Origin: Luzula sylvatica
Taxonomy: Eukaryota; Streptophyta; Magnoliopsida; Poales; Juncaceae
Assembly (NCBI GenBank): GCA_946800325.1
Contig: CAMPEJ010000011.1
Span: 310,001 to 374,000, forward strand
DNA length: 64,000 bases
Reading direction: 5' to 3'
Numbering within the stretch: position 1 is the first letter of the stretch; every line of letters starts with the position of its first letter. The translations under genes were made by a program, and so were the position numbers. Under the pieces are notes generated by a model. That model did no database searches, was not told the origin of the DNA, and saw only the letters and a program-made list of their open reading frames with translations. Positions 61,065-64,000 of the stretch are shown one piece after another.

Positions 61065-64000
61065 CCACATAACATTTCACCAAAATTTACAAACACTAAG
61101 AAAGTTTGTTTTTCGATTCAAAACAATTTGTTTATGCTTTGGGGAGTTCAAATAACGTATTTTGAGATCATTGGAATCGTATCTTTTACTACATAACATT
61201 TCACCAAAATTTACAAACACTAAGAAAGTTTGTTTTTCGATTTAAAACAATCTGTTTATGCTTTGGGGAGTTCAAATAACGTATTTTGAGATCATTTGAA
61301 TCGTATCTTTTACCACATAACATTTCACCAAAATTTACAAACACTAAGAAAGTTTGTTTTTCGATTCAAAACAATCTGTTTATGCTTTGGGGAGTTCAAA
61401 TAACGTATTTTGAGATCATTTGAATCGTATATTTTACCACATAACATTTTACCAAAATGTACAAACACTAAGAAAGTTTGTTTTTCGATTCAAAACAATT
61501 TGTTTATGCTTTGGGGAGTTCAAATAACGTATTTTGAGATCATTTGAATCGTATCTTTTACCACATAACATTTCACCCAAATTTACAAACACTAAGAAAG
61601 TTTGTTTTTCGATTCAAAACAATCTGTTTATGCTTTGGGGAGTTCAAATAACATATTTTTAGATCATTTGAATCGTATCTTTTACCACATAACATTTTAC
61701 CAAAATTTACAAACACTAAGAAAGTTTGTTTTTCGATTCAAAACAATTTGTTTATGCTTTGCGGAGTTCAAATAACGTATTTTGAGATCATTTGAATCGT
61801 ATCTTTTACCACATAACATTTCACCAAAATTTACAAACACTAAGAAAGTTTGTTTTTCGATTCAAAACAATTTGTTTATGCTTTGGGGAGTTCAAATAAC
61901 GTATTTTGAGATCATTGGAATCGTATCTTTTACTACATAACATTTCACCAAAATTTACAAACACTAAGATAGTTTGTTTTTCGATTTAAAACAATCTGTT
62001 TATGCTTTGGGGAGTTCAAATAACGTATTTTGAGATCATTTGAATCGTATCTTTTACCACATAACATTTCACCAAAATTTACAAACACTAAGAAAGTTTG
62101 TTTTTCGATACAAAACAATCTGTTTATGCTTTGGAAAGTTCAAATAACGTATTTTGAGATCATTTGAATCGTATCTTTTACCACATAACATTTCACCAAA
62201 ATTTACAAACACTAAGAAAGTTTGTTTTTCTATTCAAAACAATCTGTTTATGCTTTGGGGAGTTCAAATAACGTATTTTGAGATCATTTGAATCGTATCT
62301 TTTACCACATAACATTTCACCAAAATTTACAAACACTAAGAAAGTTTGTTTTTCGATTCAAAACAATTTGTTTATGCTTTGGGGAGTTCAAATAACGTAT
62401 TTTGAGATCATTTGAATCGTATCTTTTACCACATAATATTTCACCAAAATTTACAAACACTAAGAAAGTTTGTTTTTCGATTCAAAACAATTTGTTTATG
62501 CTTTGCGGAGTTCAAATAACGTATTTTGAGATCATTTGAATCGTATCTTTTACCACATAACATTTCACCAAAATTTACAAACACTAAGAAAGTTTGTTTT
62601 TCGATTCAAAACAATTTGTTTATGCTTTGGGGAGTTCAAATAACGTATTTTGAGATCATTGGAATCGTATCTTTTACTACATAACATTTCACCAAAATTT
62701 ACAAACACTAAGAAAGTTTGTTTTTCGATTGAAAACAATCTGTTTATGCTTTGGGGAGTTCAAATAACGTATTTTGAGATCATTTGAATCGTATCTTTTA
62801 CCACATAACATTTCACCAAAATTTACAAACACTAAGAAAGTTTGTTTTTCGATTCAAAACAATCTGATTATGCTTTGGGGAGTTCAAATAACGTATTTTG
62901 AGATCATTTGAATCGTATATTTTACCACATAACATTTTACCAAAATTTACAAACACTAAGAAAGTTTGTTTTTCGATTCAAAACAATTTGTTTATGCTTT
63001 GGGGAGTTCAAATAACGTATTTTGAGATCATTAGAATCGTATCTTTTACCACATAACATTTCACCCAAATTTACAAACACTAACAAAGTTTGTTTTTCGA
63101 TTCAAAACAATCTGTTTATGCTTTGGGGAGTTCAAATAACATATTTTTAGATCATTCGAATCGTATCTTTTACCACATAACATTTCACCAAAATTTACAA
63201 ACACTAAGAAAGTTTGTTTTTCGATTCAAAACAATCTGTTTATGCTTTGGGGAGTTCAAATAACGTATTTTGAGATCATTTGAATCGTATCTTTTACCAC
63301 ATAACATTTTACCAAAATTTACAAACACTAAGAAAGTTTGTTTTTCGATTCAAAACAATTTGTTTATGCTTTGGGGAGTTCAAATAACGTATTTTGAGAT
63401 CATTGGAATCGTATCTTTTACTACATAACATTTCACCAAAATTTACAAACACTACGAAAGTTTGGTTTTCGATTCAAAACAATTTGTTTATGCTTTGGGG
63501 AGTTCAAATAACCTATTTTTAGATCATTCGAATCGTATCTTTTACCACATAACATTTCACCAAAATTTACAAACACTAAGAAATTTTGTTTTTCGATTTA
63601 AAACAATCTGTTTATGCTTTCGGGAGTTCAAATAACGTATTTTGAGATCATTTGAATCGTATCTTTTACCACATAATATTTCACCAAAATTTACAAACAC
63701 TAAGAAAGTTTGTTTTTCGATTCAAAACAATCTGTTTATGCTTTGGGGAGTTCAAATAACGTATTTTGAGATCATTTGAATCGTATATTTTACCACATAA
63801 CATTTCACCAAAATTTACAAACACTAAGAAAGTTTGATTTTCGATTCAAAACAATCTGTTTATGCTTTGGGGAGTTCAAATAACGTATTTTGAGATCATT
63901 TGAATCGTATATTTTACCACATAACATTTCACCAAAATTTACAAACACTAAGAAAGTTTGTTTTTCGATTCAAAACAATTTGTTTATGCTTTGGGGAGTT
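61065..64000. repeat. Satellite stretch to the window end, about 24 monomers
   Basis: Continues the order gcggag, W-type, tttaaaac, gtatat, cacccaaat, A-type twice over without exact duplication. Private alleles: aaaatgtac (near 61456), an A-type with cattTgaat (recombinant, near 61665), aagatag (near 61970), ggaaag (near 62134), gattgaaaac (near 62729), ctgattatg (near 62869), attagaatc (near 63032), taacaaag (near 63082) and tttgatttt (near 63836). It ends within the array. Confidence 0.72.
63104..63847. repeat. Six-monomer cassette, copy f
   Basis: Same order as at 18,334; private gaaattttg near 63583 at the C-type/tttaaaac junction. It is followed by a further gtatat monomer. Confidence 0.8.

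Larger units (their letters stand above)
1..64000. repeat. Tandem satellite DNA array, 124-bp monomer, 516 complete copies
   Basis: The whole window is a head-to-tail array of one monomer, always in the same orientation. Monomer starts (the 'aaaacaat' phase) are at 1, 29492 and 63972, for example. The 63,971 bases from first to last start equal 516 x 124 - 13. The only length variants I found are 21 monomers of 123 bp and 8 of 125 bp, which sum to the same -13. A 29-base partial monomer closes the window. Nothing unrelated interrupts the array and neither end is reached. Known biology: arrays like this are typical of centromeric, subtelomeric or heterochromatic satellites in plants and animals. 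Which of these applies cannot be told from sequence alone. No rRNA, tRNA, telomere motif or transposable element was seen. Confidence 0.98.

Noticed and set aside
1..64000. CRISPR-like array
   Set aside because: Repeats are contiguous 124-bp units with no unique spacers. No 25-40 bp direct repeat alternates with variable sequence, and no cas gene is present.
1..64000. Transposable-element remnants, rDNA spacer or telomeric repeats
   Set aside because: The length accounting leaves no unexplained bases. No terminal inverted repeats, polyA tails, target-site duplications, rRNA segments, or TTTAGGG, TTAGGG or TTAGG runs were seen.
1..64000. Promoter-like gtatatttt in many monomers
   Set aside because: It is a point variant (64 C to A) of an AT-rich repeat that recurs dozens of times in the same orientation with no associated transcription unit. 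TATA-like strings are expected in such sequence.
1..64000. G-quadruplex potential from the GGGG run
   Set aside because: There is only one G-run per 124 bp, far beyond the usual loop length, so no intramolecular quadruplex can form. The gggggg alleles do not change this.
1..64000. Bacterial or phage origin, iterons or replication origin
   Set aside because: Hundreds of near-identical 124-bp monomers in nested HORs over 64 kb with no gene is characteristic of eukaryotic satellite DNA. No rep gene or DnaA-box cluster is present.
1..64000. A firm species assignment (for example woodrush Lusy1-type satellite)
   Set aside because: Only the monomer length agrees with what I recall. I cannot compare the sequence, and other plants and insects also have satellites of similar size.

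Overview
The window is one uninterrupted tandem satellite array with no gene in it. It consists of head-to-tail copies of an AT-rich (about 29% GC) monomer of 124 bp, all in one orientation. From the monomer start at base 1 to the last monomer start at base 63,972 there are 63,971 bases. This equals 516 monomers of 124 bp minus 13. I counted twenty-one monomers short by one base and eight long by one base, which gives exactly -13. I therefore see no room for a transposon, a spacer or any unrelated insertion, and no inversion. The array runs off both ends of the window.

This is a eukaryotic nuclear satellite of the centromeric, pericentromeric, subtelomeric or heterochromatin-knob kind. The species cannot be read from it. 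As I recall, a 124-bp centromeric satellite has been reported in woodrushes (Luzula), so that is a reasonable first comparison, but it rests on length alone and I cannot compare sequences.

The information in the window lies in how variant monomers are ordered. Recurrent variant classes (A-type, C-type, W-type and others defined in the entries) form higher-order repeats (HORs) of different sizes. Region I, about 1-17.1 kb, has an 18-monomer block, two 12-monomer units (1,487 bp), and two 26-monomer units (3,221 bp) that look like the 12-mer plus 14 inserted monomers. A third 26-mer follows, enlarged by local duplications. Region II, about 17.1-35.5 kb, introduces new variants and contains a 12-mer pair (1,488 bp), an island of region-I-type monomers (23.4-24.5 kb), an 8-mer pair (992 bp) and a 20-mer pair (2,480 bp) with a truncated third copy. 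Region III, about 35.5-49 kb, contains a 19-mer pair (2,358 bp) and a 12-mer/16-mer series (1,489 and 1,985 bp), and it holds all the 125-bp monomers. Region IV, about 49-64 kb, has a 7-mer pair (868 bp) and a second, unrelated 26-mer pair (3,224 bp) with nested 9-mer duplications.

A six-monomer cassette recurs at 18.3, 27.3, 34.3, 41.8, 53.7 and 63.1 kb. The pattern fits repeated unequal exchange, segmental amplification and conversion in a still-changing array. Every long reading frame in the window is a by-product of the repeat. Boundaries of duplicated blocks were read by eye from marker variants and are good to roughly one monomer. The four-region division is my own.
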